Positions 1-11,135 of a stretch of 64,000 nucleotides of DNA are shown piece by piece. How positions within the stretch are numbered: position 1 is the first letter of the stretch; every line of letters begins with the position of its first letter. Under the pieces are notes generated by a model. It made no database searches. It was not told the DNA's origin and saw only the letters and a list, made by a program, of their open reading frames with translations. Origin of the DNA: Chimonanthus salicifolius (taxonomy: Eukaryota > Streptophyta > Magnoliopsida > Laurales > Calycanthaceae). The stretch spans positions 60,997,080 through 61,061,079 of the forward strand of contig CM023538.1 of the NCBI GenBank assembly GCA_013350335.1. Direction: 5' to 3'. The translations under genes and the position numbers were made by a program.

Positions 1-1236
1 TTACCTCCTAACTTCCCATTAAACCTACCTTTCTTCCCTTCATCCTTCTCCCATCAACCTCCATCGCCTAGCTAACCCTTCCACCAACATTCCAAACCCA
101 CGTCCACTTAAGCCAAGTCCACCGTCCCTGTGCCCAGTTTCAACACTCATGGTCGCTGTCCAGCTCTCTTACACATGCCAACACCACCATCTCCACTGTC
201 CACTTTATCATCACCGTACCATTCAAACCAGCCCATCTCCAATCAATGCCCCACCAAACCAGTCACACCAATCCTGCTGCCCATCACCTTTAACCCATTA
301 ATATTCCTATTATCCTCCTTGCATAGGTCCATCGATTAATTCCATCAAACCCATTTAATTCCTCATTCGATTACCATCTTAAGCACATGTTTGACCGAAC
401 CTCTCCATTGGCTATTTTCTTTCATTTAATTAATTTCATTATACCCCATTAGCCCATTTAATATTCATTTAGACTTTCCTTTAATTACAAAGTGAACACA
501 TTTACCCATTTACCTAATTTCATCAACCCCGCCTAATCCCATATATTTCACTCATTTAATATCTCTTTTAATCTCATTTTAATTTTATAATTTACCCATT
601 TAACTAGACAACCCATCTCAACCCTTACACCCAATTCTACTCGCTGCGTCAGCATCCTCCCTCACGTGCCGTGCTCACCCTCCTTTACGTGGAACTGCTC
701 TGATAATATAAAGAAATCATAGTTAAAATTCTTCAAGTAGAAATTATTCTCAAAACTAACCAATCTTTCATATTTTTAATTGTTGATGTGATAAGATGGA
801 TTCAAATCCTTTTAACTCATTACATCTAATTATAAAATCTTTTTCTATTTATTTTCTAAGTGAAGAGAAGTTAAATTGTTCCAACTCATCAAATCTAATT
901 CTAAAATTGTTTGCTCTATTTTCAGTACTTTTTACATGAAGTTGGTGTATTTTTATTTGTTATCTTGGTAAAAGTAAGTTAAATCAATCTATTGTCAAAT
1001 TTAATTATAAAATATCCATTTCTATTTTTAATCATTTTCTAAACAAATTTTCTATATTTTAAATCTTCATAAAAATACTCAATTATATACTAAATAAACT
1101 CATTTGACAGTCATCTTAAACGATCTCTTTTATATATAATTCAATCCATTCATTAAAGGGTTGTGTTAGCCCAACAATCTTTGCTCCATCTTCTACTCTT
1201 ATACTATCCTATCCTACCCAACCCATGTGTCAAAAG
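1..1236. other. Intergenic, pyrimidine-rich then AT-rich; no gene seen
   Basis: The first ~650 bases are strongly C/T-rich on the plus strand with many CCCATTTA-like words, ending near a CGCTGCGTCAGC motif (about 644-655). A closely similar motif ends another pyrimidine-rich stretch near 46540, so both may be pieces of one LTR-type repeat; this is inference. The remainder is AT-rich. The open frame at 130-339 has biased composition and no recognisable domain. Confidence 0.4.
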
Positions 1237-1246
1237 GATTGACTAA

Positions 1247-2241
1247 CTTGGGCCTTCTGCTATTGAATCTGATATCCACCTTCTGTAGTGCAATTTTAGT
1301 AGGCGCATCTGGCTACTTCTGCTGAATAAGTTCCACTTTTCATCCCCTTCAATACCATGTCTAGTCGGCTTGAGATGCTTGCGGCGCAACTTGCTTTGCC
1401 GGCTCTCATTTGGCATGTGTGGAAGGAAAAAAACAATGTGATCTTTGTCAATTCTTTCTCTAATCATAATCCAGATTTACCTCAACATTATTCATGACAT
1501 CAGAAATCGTCTGCACTTCCTCTGCTCCAACTCTAATCTCTTGAAGGTAAGAGACCACTTATCTGCCTCTTGGGATATCCCTTCTGCATTGCGAGTTTCG
1601 CCTTGACCTCCTGATCCACCAAGGATTCCTATTTCGAACATTGGTTATCTTCTTATTCTTAGCATTACTGCAGATGGTCCTAAGATTGGTGCCTATTTAT
1701 AACTGTAACACTTCTGGGAATGTTGGACGTCTTTTCATTCCCTCTTTGGGATCGGATGAAACCTTGTCCATCCTACTTTTCACCTAGAGGGTTTTGCTTC
1801 TTCTCCTTCAGACTGATCAACCTTTTAAACAGTTGCTGCTCCTTGAGAATTTTGTTCCGTCTGATTAATTGCTCGGCTATAAAGAATTGGTCCCACCATG
1901 GTCATGTTTGTGCCATCAGGGCCCTCATTAATCTCTTTGGCCCTGATGGTCCAAGGATTGCTTGCTGAAGGGATATTGATTTTTGTATCCGAACGATCAT
2001 CACTCTATTGAGGATTCTGGCATTTTCTTAAAAGCTTCAATCCCTCTAACTTTTTAACTGGGCTTGTTTATGTGTTTGCCTGATAGTGGGCTTTCTGTGT
2101 TTTGGGCTTTTGGCCCTATATTCTTTTGTGTTGTTCTTATGGCTATCCTGGCCTAGCCTGGCTTGGGATATGGGCTTTTGTTTATTGTCCATTGGGCTCT
2201 CTTTTTGAATGAAATACTAACCCAACATTCAAAAACAAAAA
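1247..2241 (+). mobile_element. 5'-truncated, decayed LINE (L1-type) copy
   Basis: The segment is flanked by GATTGACTAA at 1237-1246 and again at 2242-2251, read as a target site duplication. The right end is A-rich (TTCAAAAACAAAAA), as for a LINE tail inserted on the plus strand. Broken frames near 1380-1450 read LALPALIWHVWKEKNNVIF, which resembles the end of the zf-RVT region of plant LINE ORF2 (usual form W..WKERN..IF). Downstream fragments look like the linker towards an RNase H domain, but frameshifts and stops interrupt them. It is a dead copy, distinct from the intact LINE at 27735-35223. Confidence 0.6.
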
Positions 2242-2251
2242 GATTGACTAA

Positions 2252-2910
2252 ATCTAACTAGTACTCTTTTTTTAAAGACCAAGGTATGCAAGCGTCCCAC
2301 TTGAATTTTCCAGACATCTCACCTAACTGATCGTTGGGGCATGTGTAAACCTTCCAATCCGTACACGCTGGGTACAGAGCTAAAGAGAGCGACACTTTTG
2401 TGTTGAGGAAGGCTTGATCCCAAGACCTCTCACAAACAAAGGTGGGAATTGACATCAAATTAACCCCATTAGAGTTAATCTAACTGGCACTCAATACTCG
2501 ATTTGATTCATTTATCAAACAAGTTATACGATTCCATCAATTTCAAATACATGGTGTATCTGATTCATTTATTAAATAATTTTGTTATTATATTAATGAG
2601 AGTGAGAAACAAATATAAAAGATCTCTTCAACTAAAAACCAAATTCGAACAAAAAATTGTTTTCACTAATATTTTTCTTTCAAAATTTATTTATTCAAGA
2701 AAATCTATTTTCCCATAAAATAGGAAAGAAGTACCCTTATCTTAACTACTCCCTTCTTCAAAATCACTTACTAGTCAAATCCATGATATTAGAGAACCAA
2801 CTACAGTAGCCTTCTCCCCACCATTCATTAAAATGGCAGGCCGGATTTTTCGAGCAAAACAGATTCACCACAGATAATTTAGCCTTTCCACTCCAAATTC
2901 ATCCATTCCT
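2252..2910. other. Intergenic; repeat fragment plus AT-rich DNA
   Basis: Positions 2270-2460 hold a repeat-like block. Its start, with the word AAGGTATGCAAGCG, recurs near 43915-43930. Read on the minus strand the block contains GAGGTCTTGGGATCAAG, reminiscent of a Pol III B box. No coding sequence was recognised. The rest is AT-rich spacer leading to the promoter side of the small gene downstream. Confidence 0.35.
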
Positions 2911-3077
2911 ATGGAGAACAGAGAGAGAGAATCCAATGAAGAAAACAGAGGAGAAGTAAGGGAAGGGCTTCAAGGATTCAATTGAATTTCAAATCCCTTT
3001 ATTCAACTCAATTTTCTTTTTCTTTTTCTTTTTCTTATGTTTTATATTTTTAATTGTATATAAGATCTCAGCGTTCG

Positions 3078-3560
3078 ATGAAATTACAGAATTCTTTTGA
3101 ACGTTCAAAAGAAGAGTGTTTGAACACTGACCCAAATGATGTGGCCTTCTCTAAGAGTGGATGTTGCTTTTTGTTTCCCAGTTATAATACAAATGAGTCT
3201 ACAACCAATCGATCGGAAAAAAGTTCATGGGAGAGGATTCACCGGCCGGAGTCGAAGGAGAGATGGTGGGTGAGTTTACTGAAGAAGGTTAAACAATGGA
3301 AAGAGGGGGTTGCAGAGCCCATGTGGAAGACATTCATCCGACGATGCCATAGGAAGATGAAAATAGGGCCTAACTCCAAATTCCAGTATGATCCTTTGAG
3401 CTACGCCCGCAACTTCGATGAAGGGCTGGAGCAAAATGGTAGTCCGGAGGAATGCAGGTACCGCAGTTTCTCAGTCCGATATGCGGCACTCCCGACGTCG
3501 GCTAAATCCTCTATGGATCTAGGAAATGACCGTCCAGATTTTGCAATGGACAAGCATTGA
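3078..3560 (+). CDS. Small plant protein of unknown function (160 aa)
   Basis: An open frame starts at ATG 3078 (MKLQNSFERSK) and ends at 3560. It has a cysteine pair (GCCFLFPSY) near residues 30-38, a basic tryptophan-rich middle (ERWWVSLLKKVKQWKEGV, then MWKTFIRRCHRKMK) and a conserved-looking KFQYDPLSYARNFDEG block followed by a YRSFSVRYAALP tail. This arrangement resembles a family of short, uncharacterised plant proteins with an FQYDPLSYxxNFD signature, which I recall without a known biochemical role. There is no signal peptide or membrane segment. An alternative model adds a first exon at 2911-2955 (MENRERESNEENRGE), a GTAAGG donor and a pyrimidine-tract acceptor at 3070-3071, which joins in frame (CGT TCG ATG) and gives 177 residues. 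If unspliced, the 2911 ATG would be a 25-codon uORF. No function is inferred. Confidence 0.65.
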   Translation: MKLQNSFERSKEECLNTDPNDVAFSKSGCCFLFPSYNTNESTTNRSEKSSWERIHRPESKERWWVSLLKKVKQWKEGVAEPMWKTFIRRCHRKMKIGPNSKFQYDPLSYARNFDEGLEQNGSPEECRYRSFSVRYAALPTSAKSSMDLGNDRPDFAMDKH

Positions 3561-4255
3561 ATATCGACCTTTGATGCAGCTGACAAATACTAGCATTTTT
3601 CTCTTATTTAATTTTACTCATACATTTATTTATTTGTCATCTCTTTCTCACCAGTCACCAGCCACCAGCTTCGTGAGAGAGATACAAATGAGTGCAAATT
3701 ATACAGATCAAACGGCGTAATTTGATCTAACTCCTAGGGTCCTTAACTTGATTTATGGTGCGTGTAGGTGGTGTTATAGATCCAGAGTTTAGTTATGATC
3801 AACACGAAGTGGGGTCAGCGGTTTCCACCTATTCAAGAAAAAAAAAAAATAAAGAAAAAAATGTCTCAAACCCAAAAGGGTTAGTCATAGACAACCACCA
3901 ACTTTACGAAATAGACACTTTTATTCGGTGCATATAGATAGGAAAACCTATACATATCTTAAAAATTAGTCGAATGCTCTAAGAGGCCTTACACCTTGGT
4001 CATAAAAAAGTAAACGTCTCAAACTCAATTGTAAAAATATTAAGATAAAAAGATATATGACTAGAAATTTTTTATACTTTTCTACTGATGGTTCTCTTTC
4101 CTATTATCTTTTAATGTACATAAATTCTCGAATTTGTTTCATAATGTAGTTATGTCGAGCACTTTCTTTTACAATATCCTAGATAGCAGTTACATATGTG
4201 TAAGTTGAATTTCAGAAAAAAAATGAAAATCATACATTTTTAGAAGGGCGAGAAA
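3561..4255. repeat. SINE-like fragments and AT-rich spacer
   Basis: Positions about 3729-3845 (CCTTAACTTGATTTATGG ... GTGGGGTCAGCGG, then an A-run) match a block at about 25055-25210 and look like a third SINE-like family with an A-rich 3' end. Positions about 3945-4010 (ATTAGTCGAATGCTCTAAGAGG ... TTGGTCATAAAAAAG) are the 3' part of SINE family 2, which is also found at 16125-16310 and 20282-20465. No gene was seen. Confidence 0.45.
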
Positions 4256-4257
4256 TA

Positions 4258-4911
4258 TAGTAAAACCCCTATAAAATAAAACTCTTGAGACCAAGAGAAA
4301 TTATTATCTTAGCGGGGTTATTGATTTATCGATAAATGAATAATTTATTAATTTATCGATAAATAAATAATTTATTAATTTATCGATAAATGAACATTTA
4401 TTAATTTAGAGAGAGTCTTATGTTTCTACTACTTGTATATGTTTGGCTTATAAATTCGAAAACAATGGATGTGGTTAACAGTTAATATATAAAAGTCCAA
4501 GAGACTCTAAAAAAGAAGTGATGATTATTAATTCTAGAAGATAGAAAGACTTCTAAAACAAAAAGATGTGGTGTCAAAACTTAATGCCCTAAAAGATAAA
4601 GATGTTTCAAGTATATAAAAGATAAACTCTATAAATAGTCATTAGTTTTAGACTTTTAGACTCCGAATCTTTACAATTCTAGATCTCGTTCATCCATGGC
4701 ATTATGAATGTTTGTTTGTTATTTTTTTATGTACTTCATCAATTATTAATTTATATTTCATTAGGCCTTTAAGGATTTTAAAAAAAATATTATCATATGT
4801 ATTTAGCGAGGTTAATAATTTAGTAAAACTGACCCGAGTTGAGACAAGAAGATTTTATTATTTAAGCACGATTATTAATTTATCGAACATTTATTTATCA
4901 AGATTTTACTA
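4258..4911. mobile_element. Pogo/Emigrant-like TIR element (MITE type)
   Basis: The left end reads TA|TAGTAAAACCCCTATAAAAT and the right end, read on the minus strand, TA|TAGTAAAATCTTGATAAAT, giving terminal inverted repeats next to TA dinucleotides (4256-4257 and 4912-4913). This fits Tc1-mariner/pogo derivatives of the Emigrant type, whose ends I recall as CAGTAAAACCTCTATAAA. Inside, 4325-4395 carries about three copies of a ~29-bp unit built on AATTTATCGATAAATGAATA. No transposase frame is present, so the element is non-autonomous. A shorter relative lies at 14033-14507. Confidence 0.6.
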
Positions 4912-4913
4912 TA

Positions 4914-7264
4914 ATTTAACTTATTAGAAAGCTCTTACATTTTTGCATAGAGTTATTGGTTAGCATTGATGGGTTGTGGAATGGAGCCTCACTCGCAGAG
5001 ACATAATCAAGATTAGTCCATCATCTTTAAGACTTCATCTTCATAAACTACATTATGGAACATGCTTTGAGAGTCGAGACTTTAATTACCATCGTTATTA
5101 AGAAAAAATTGAATTTGAATAGAAATTTTATCGAGTTGAGAAATTTAGTTGATGTTTGAACTCAAAAAAATCTTGGATACCCATTCGACTCAAAATTTTA
5201 TGAATTGAGTCGACTCAAATTAACTCATCCCAACGATTCTCGGTTTTTTAAGAATGACAACCATTCTAAACTAAACTTTGCTAATTCTAAGGGAAACAAA
5301 GAATTTTAGCTTCCTGTTCTTGACTAGTACATGCATTAATCACTAATTCCCTATTGTAATTAACTTACAAAGCATCTTAAAGAGCACAACTTACCGTATG
5401 ATCTACTTTTGTCATTCTCTAATCTTCTGTAAACCGAGTCGGGTCAGTGGGTTAGATCGGGTTGAGAAGACAAAAATTTGCATTGAATTCAGGTCAAGAT
5501 GGGTTGAGGGATTTTCAAGTTCACCCGACCCGATCTGATTAAACTCAACCTGACCGAGTTAAATTTAGGCTAAAATGAATTCAAACTGAGGTCGAGTTAA
5601 AATTTGGATTGAGTCGGATTATAATTCAGGTCGGGTCGGACCAGGTTACATATTTTAGTAACTCGAATCGGATTGGATTTAAAAACTCGACCCGACTCAA
5701 TTTTTGCCCTGCCTCCACCAATGCTGAATCCGAGTATTCGTCCACTAGCAATCTTTGTCGTTGAGGGATTGATCATGTATTAATATCTCTTCTAATGTAA
5801 ACGGAAAAGGAAAATATTTATTTATTCTTGTACATATTAAAATTTTGGTTTGAACTTTTGAGATTAATAAACGATTTTAGGTTAGAATATATGTGAACTA
5901 ATTTTGATAGGTAGGATTTGCAAATAATTTTGTGAATTCATATACATTGATCTTATATCTAATATAAGATAGAATATCTCATAATAATGAGAAAAATATG
6001 TGTTGTATACACTACTACACTTAATGTAGTATAAAAATTAATGGATTTATATTAGAAAGCCATAATTTAATAATATTTCTGAGATAAAATCCACTCTAGA
6101 AAAACTATTCATTAAGATAACAGTGTCTCAAATATTATATACAAATTAACTGATGTGAAACTTTTTTTTATCACTACCACTCTAAATGAAGAGTGGATAA
6201 CATCTTGTGATTGCACACAAAATCTATTCTGACACCATACTAGAAAATCTATTCTTAAAGTAGGATTAGAGTTATGAGTCTTATCAGCCTTAACCTACTT
6301 TTGAAAGCAGGGGTAATTGATTTTGTAAACAAATCTACAATTTATCTTAGGATAAAGGTGAGTGGACGTGTATACCGGTCTCGATTTGCCCTGGTTGAGG
6401 TAAAACTGATTCATTTCCATAGCCTTTTGTTTTATTATTGCATGCAATTTTGTGCTTGAATTTAATAAGCAACATGTTGCTCATAATTGTCAGCTACAGA
6501 ACAGAGTTCTTTTATTTTTTTAATTAACTGCGACAGTCACTCTTTCCAAGAGTCACCCTGCTTCGGCTACGGCAGTGGCGGGCACTTTCTCAGTTTATTA
6601 TGAACATATTTATTATGAAAAATAATTATCATTTAAATAATTTTCATTTGATTTAAGTAAATAAATTTGATAAAGATAGCATTTCATAGGGGTGAAACTT
6701 GGGTTCAATTTTGGCCCAACCAGCATAACCCAAATTTTTATAGGTTGGGTTGTACAATTTTCAAATTCAGATTAAATCGGATTAAAAGAAAAAAAAACCT
6801 TATGAAATTTCAATCAGACTGGTAAATTTAACTGTTGTAATGTTTAAAATTAAAAATAATATAAAGTTACCAAAATTTATATAGTTTAAAGTACATGCCT
6901 TCAAAGATCAAATCAAGAAGATCTCCTCATATTTATGCGCATATTTTTCGAACTTCACAGAACACCTAAAATCACTCAATTAATGTATTACATCTCATCA
7001 TATGTCAGATATAATGAAAATTTCGTATCTTACATTGGATCATTTGCGGTGTTCTATGAAGTTTAGCGCTAGAGGATCCACATTCATTTTTCTAATAGAA
7101 CCGTCACATGAAAATGAAGTAGGTCTCACGAAGGTAAAAAAAATAAACATATATAATTGAACATATATAATTGTTATATGTTATTCTTATTATTTTTATT
7201 GGATTTGGATTATTAATTGATTATTTTGGTGAAAAATCTTTTTCAATATTAATATAAAACAAGT
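4914..7264. other. Intergenic; GACCCGAC-rich repeat blocks, no gene
   Basis: Positions about 5430-5720 are dense in GGGTCGG/GACCCGAC words on both strands, the composition of the TIR elements at 17974-18306 and 56079-56510. Positions about 6688-6800 begin with AGGGGTGAAACTTGGGTT, resembling one terminus of the same type. The remainder is AT-rich with no recognisable coding sequence. Confidence 0.4.
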
Positions 7265-7279
7265 AAAATTATCACATCT

Positions 7280-7449
7280 TACCTACATGGGTGTACCTCA
7301 ACTAGTTGCCTCTCACTTCAGGGAGCGGGAGGTTGCGAGTTTGAGTCCCCATGGCCTAACCTTGGTGTGTCATAGAGGTAGTGGTCTCACCCAAAGAGAT
7401 TTTACGCTAGGTATCCCTCAATTTCTCATACGTAAATTCAAAAAAAAAA
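7280..7449 (+). mobile_element. tRNA-derived SINE, family 1
   Basis: The body begins ACCTACATGGGTGTACCTCAAC and contains an A-box-like TGTACCTCAACTAGTTG and a B-box-like GTTGCGAGTTTGAGTCCCC, then ends in an A-run. The target duplication AAAATTATCACATCT is perfect at 7265-7279 and 7450-7464. Related copies lie at 18410-18555, 45635-45798 and about 48805-48955. The family lacks coding capacity and would need LINE proteins for mobility. Confidence 0.75.
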
Positions 7450-7464
7450 AAAATTATCACATCT

Positions 7465-8066
7465 AAATTTGAAGTTAAACTGAAATTCATGTCATGCCGA
7501 AGTTTAGATTGAATCGAGTTGAGTAATTTGAATTGGATTAAGAGCAATTCGATAAATTCTTATATGAATTAAGTTGAGTTTATCAAAAATCAAATCTTAC
7601 CCATCCAAATTTCCGCGCATTTCTTTCATGGCTTAGACAACTTTCTCATCAAAGGAAGGTTCCCACCTCTTTCTCTCTCCACTTGGATTTCTTTTTCATG
7701 GTTTAAAAGACACTTATTCCAAGGCCTATTTGTTTATTGAATCACGTTATTTTGCATTTAAGATTTTGAATAGAATAGACACACGTTTCTGATTATTTTC
7801 AGCTACAAAGCAGAGAAGTCTGAAAAAAAAAAAATTCAACCGGTATCAATCTCACTTCTTTCTAAAACTATTTGTTTATTGCTCAATTGAATAATTATGA
7901 ATTTATATTTTATAACACATATTCTTAAATAGAGCAAAGATCACAAATGAATATTTTCAATAGTTCTGAAGAGATTGCCATATTGACATGCTCAACCATT
8001 TGCAGAATTGAGGTGATTTGATCTCTGCTGAAGAATCCGATATCCTAACTTGACTAGAAAAGAATT
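7465..8066. other. Intergenic, downstream of the XTH gene
   Basis: AT-rich spacer; about 7480-7600 is a degenerate GAGTTGA/GAATCGAGTT repeat of the GACCCGAC type. I see no gene. The 3' UTR of the XTH gene should occupy the right end of this block. Confidence 0.4.
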
Positions 8067-10361
8067 CTATGGGTTTCTCCCCATCCTTGCAAACTTGTCC
8101 ATTAGAGGAAGATAGTCACTTCTCGTCCGTTGATCACCATTTTTGTCGTCGGAATGGCCCGCCTTCCTCTGCTTGCACTCTGGTGGTAGAACTGCATATC
8201 TAGCTGTATCATCACAGTAGGAGTAGAACATGAATCTGTCTCTAACTTGTTCCATTCCCATCTTCTGCTGCTGTGAAAGTCTAGTAAACCCATCTCCAAC
8301 GATTGGATCATTGGCTTGATTGTTCCTCGAGCACAATTGAATTGGCTTTGTTGGAATCCATAGACAACCTTCCATTTCTAGGTCTGTAAATGAGGCAACG
8401 TATGGAGGAAGGTTGTAGTTCACTGGCTTTTTCCCACCGTGCGTCGCCCATTCCGATCCATCCCATATTGTTGAATATACAGACATGGGTTTGGAAGGAT
8501 AAGCGCCACCCATGGCGTCGCTGTGGTTCACCTCTCTTACTGGTATATTGTCCACTAGAAACCTGCATGTCGAAAGGGTAAATGAAGTCATTTTTTCAAA
8601 TTCGCATCAATTAAAAAGTAAATTTTTTTTATGACTAAGGTGTCCAGGCCTCTTGAAGCACCTGATTAATTTTTAAGACATGTATAAGCCTCTCTACTGA
8701 CATAAATCGAATAACTCTACGGAGAATGGCCTTTTGGAGTGAAATGACCCTTTGCAGTTGAGTGGCGGGTTCCTGGATATCCCTACCTTTGGATTCATTA
8801 AAAAAGTTATTTAAAATCAACTTTTAAATATTTTGAAAATATCCAACAAAATAATGTATGTTTAAAGCTGCATGCTCCCTTCTAGAGGGTATTAATCAAT
8901 TGATTGAAATTGATCTTTTCTACATTTTTGTTATAAATTATCTACAATATTCAATTTGAAGGACAGCCGAGAGAGATTAGAGTGATGGCATTCAGTCCCT
9001 ATAGATAGAGAGACTTGTACTTGCCTCAAGGATTAGTTAGGCGCTCTAAAAAATCTGAACAAATTTGAAGGACACCCAAATCACATGAAGTGGACTAGGC
9101 CAAATGGATGATCTAGATTACTCGATTATGATCCATATCCAATGATCATTGCAATTCCAGTATAGCCTTACACAATATGATTGTAATTCCAGATGATGCT
9201 GTATTCATGGAACTCTTCTGTTGGGTCGAACCAGAGATAGAACTTCTCTTCTCTTCCTGTAGTGCCGCCATTACCATAGACATTCGTCTGCAACGCCCAC
9301 TCTTTCCTCTTTTCATGGCCCAGCAATTCGAAGTCTATCTCGTCATGGGTGTGAGGGAAATTGTTTGCATTCGACATCTGAAAAAAAAAATTCGGGAAAG
9401 AAAAACACCTCCATTAGAAATCAGAATTCGTGCTTCCCAGTTGTTCTTGATGTTAAATCAAATTGCATTCCCTGTGTGTGGGTGTATTCAAGCAATTGGA
9501 CCTGGCACCTTGCAGATTTTATTCAAGTCCACCTTATTTTGGCTCTTCAGTTAAACTATTTTAGATAAATAATTTAGTATGAAATCAAGCCCAAGTTGAT
9601 TGAACTGAGTTGACTCAACTGAGAAAGAAATAGACCCGAATCATGCTTTCATGTTCTCAGAATGTAAGCATTAGAATGCATTACAAGGATCTTATTCATA
9701 CGGCAGTAGTGGAAGCAATGTAAATACAGAGTAAGAAATGAAACAGGTAGCTCACTTGGTCTAAGATTCTAGGATTAGACTAGAAGTCTTCGATTCGACA
9801 CCTCAAAGGTTTACCTGATACACGAGGCATGCAGGTGGTTTCGTGTATATGTAGGATTAGTCTCACCTCCAATATGAAAATGAAGTGGTGATACCCATGT
9901 TATCCTAACAAAAAAAAAAAATGAAACAAACTTACATAAAATGCAACTACGACTCCGGCAGTGTAGTCGGCAGGCAGCTTGATGGCAGTGCTGAAGAATC
10001 CATAGTAGTAGTTACTCTGTGAAACAAATCCTGACCCTGCAAAGGAGTTCTAACTTTTAAGTATTCCATGAGTTCAGTTCACTTTGGCGCATAACAGGCA
10101 GACTTAAACCTCATTACCTGAGTACTTGTTGAGGACAAGATCAATGTGTGATCCATTCTCAGTCCGGCGAATGTTCGGCCCGCCGAAAAATTCAGCATAA
10201 CTTGTATTGAATGAGAGGTGGGGGAAGAGATCGGTGAGACGGGTAAGTTTGGGAGGGGTGAAATGGCCATCATTGCCAGATATGGGCAGAGTGAAGCAGG
10301 AAATGAAGCAGCTTGCAAAAACAAGCTTGTAGGCCAAATGGGGCATCATTATTTTGTACAA
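8067..10361 (-). CDS. Xyloglucan endotransglucosylase/hydrolase (XTH27/28/30-like), 4 exons
   Basis: GH16 wall enzyme that cuts and rejoins xyloglucan in the apoplast. Exons on the minus strand: 10361-10118, 10036-9936, 9377-9172 and 8562-8067, all with GT-AG introns (81, 558 and 609 bp), giving 348 residues. A hydrophobic signal peptide covers about residues 1-29; translation could also start at Met5 or Met6. The catalytic block [12 protein letters not shown] carries the nucleophile Glu128 and acid/base Glu132. The N-glycosylation site that follows this motif in group I/II XTHs is absent (HEKRKEW follows). The C-terminal XET_C region holds conserved cysteines (SYCDD, PPECKQ). Sequence such as [11 protein letters not shown] and [11 protein letters not shown] places it with group III-B XTHs, which family knowledge links to transglycosylation more than hydrolysis. 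All key residues are present, so it looks functional. Introns 2 and 3 contain SINEs. Confidence 0.92.
8629..8800 (-). mobile_element. SINE family 2 copy in XTH intron 3
   Basis: The reverse complement matches the family-2 consensus seen at 16125-16310 and 20282-20465: the 3' part (AATCAGGTGCTTCAAGAGGCCTGGACACC-type words, split here) and the middle (AAAGGGTCATTTCACTCC-type) are recognisable. Flanks share an approximate ATTAAAAAG.. duplication. It lies on the same strand as the gene, inside the intron 8563-9171. Confidence 0.6.
8966..9061 (+). mobile_element. Short SINE-derived insertion in XTH intron 3
   Basis: A 96-bp insert is bounded by perfect 13-bp repeats AATTTGAAGGACA at 8953-8965 and 9062-9074. 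Its right part (GGATTAGTTAGGCGCTCTAAAAAAT) is the 3' end of SINE family 2. The rest is truncated or internally deleted. Confidence 0.65.
9746..9920 (+). mobile_element. SINE beside the intron-2 splice donor of XTH
   Basis: A tRNA-like insert starts GGTAGCTCACTTGGTCTAAG (A-box-like), has TTCGATTCGACACC (B-box-like) and ends in a run of A. ATGAAACA is repeated on both sides (9738-9745 and 9921-9928). In gene orientation the element is antisense. Its right duplication ends only 7 bp from the exon 2 boundary, so the donor GTAAGTTTG sits immediately next to it. Confidence 0.7.
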
Positions 10362-10403
10362 AAGTTTCTGGGAAACTAAGGAGTAATGAGATTCATAATG
10401 ATA

Positions 10404-10416
10404 AATCTATAAATAG
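10404..10416 (-). promoter_or_regulatory. Candidate TATA box of the XTH gene
   Basis: On the minus strand the sequence CCTATTTATAGATT lies about 45-55 bases upstream of the XTH start codon at 10361. This implies a very short 5' UTR. It is a sequence match only. Confidence 0.45.
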
Positions 10417-10805
10417 GTGGATAGAGAGATGGAAGTTGGTTATTTATTGGGCAAGCCCTTCTTGGTGAAAAGTATTTTCACGTTTGGCTGTCTGTATGAC
10501 TGTAATGCAGTAGATCTAATGGACAAAGCATGAGGAAGCATGTGAGGTTTGGTTTGAGGGTCAGGTGCCATGAGGACCCCACCTTGTATTTGGTATCTTC
10601 TCACTTTCTCTTCTTGTTCTTGTTGCGCCAGGCTGGCCCACCTCTGATCCGACCTGCCCATCAGTTGGGTCCAACATGTTGAAAGCTAGTTCATGACTAC
10701 AACTGTCATCCAATCGTGTTTCTGTGACTTCTAGATGCCTCTGATAAATGTTTCATCTCAAATGACTACTGTTACAATAATGTAGGGATACCATTTTAGT
10801 GTAAT

Positions 10806-11135
10806 TGTTGGGCCTAGGTTTCCAATTCACTAGTTTGATAGGTGGAGTTCCCTAGTTTCATATTACTTCATCTTTTTCTCTGCCTCTTATCTATGTGGGA
10901 CTCGTTCGTATCCAACAATCATCCTTTTGAAAGAGGCTCTCCAGCGGACAAACGTTGTCAGCCATCCCATCAAACTAGGAGATCCATCGGTGGTATAGGC
11001 TCTGACTTTTATACTATTTGTTGGACCTAGACTTCCACCTCAAAAGACTAACCTGATAGGTGGAGTTCTCCAGCCCCATATAACTTCATCTTTTCCTCTC
11101 CCTCTCACTGATGTAGGACTCTTTTGTACCCAACA
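10806..11135 (-). mobile_element. TRIM retrotransposon, family A (330 bp)
   Basis: Two direct repeats, 10806-10917 and 11019-11135, both run from TGTTGG to CCAACA. They flank about 100 bp holding GGCTCTGAC..TATACTA, a damaged reverse complement of the initiator-tRNA-Met primer site TGGTATCAGAGC. This places the element on the minus strand. The flanks GTAAT (10801-10805) and ATAAT (11136-11140) form a near-perfect 5-bp target duplication. There is no coding capacity. The same family occurs at 51796-52131 and as a solo LTR at 54682-54801. A 5S-like Pol III promoter, the mark of Cassandra, is absent. Confidence 0.7.

Noticed and set aside
130..339. 69-codon Ser/Pro/Thr-rich frame
   Set aside because: Caused by pyrimidine-rich composition; no homology recognised and no promoter.
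8390..9568. Plus-strand frames at 8390-8581 and 9177-9568
   Set aside because: They are antisense to XTH exons 4 and 3 and have no domain.
10806..11135. Cassandra-type TRIM carrying a 5S rRNA promoter
   Set aside because: I looked for the 5S internal promoter (AGTTAAGCG-like words) in the LTRs and did not see it.
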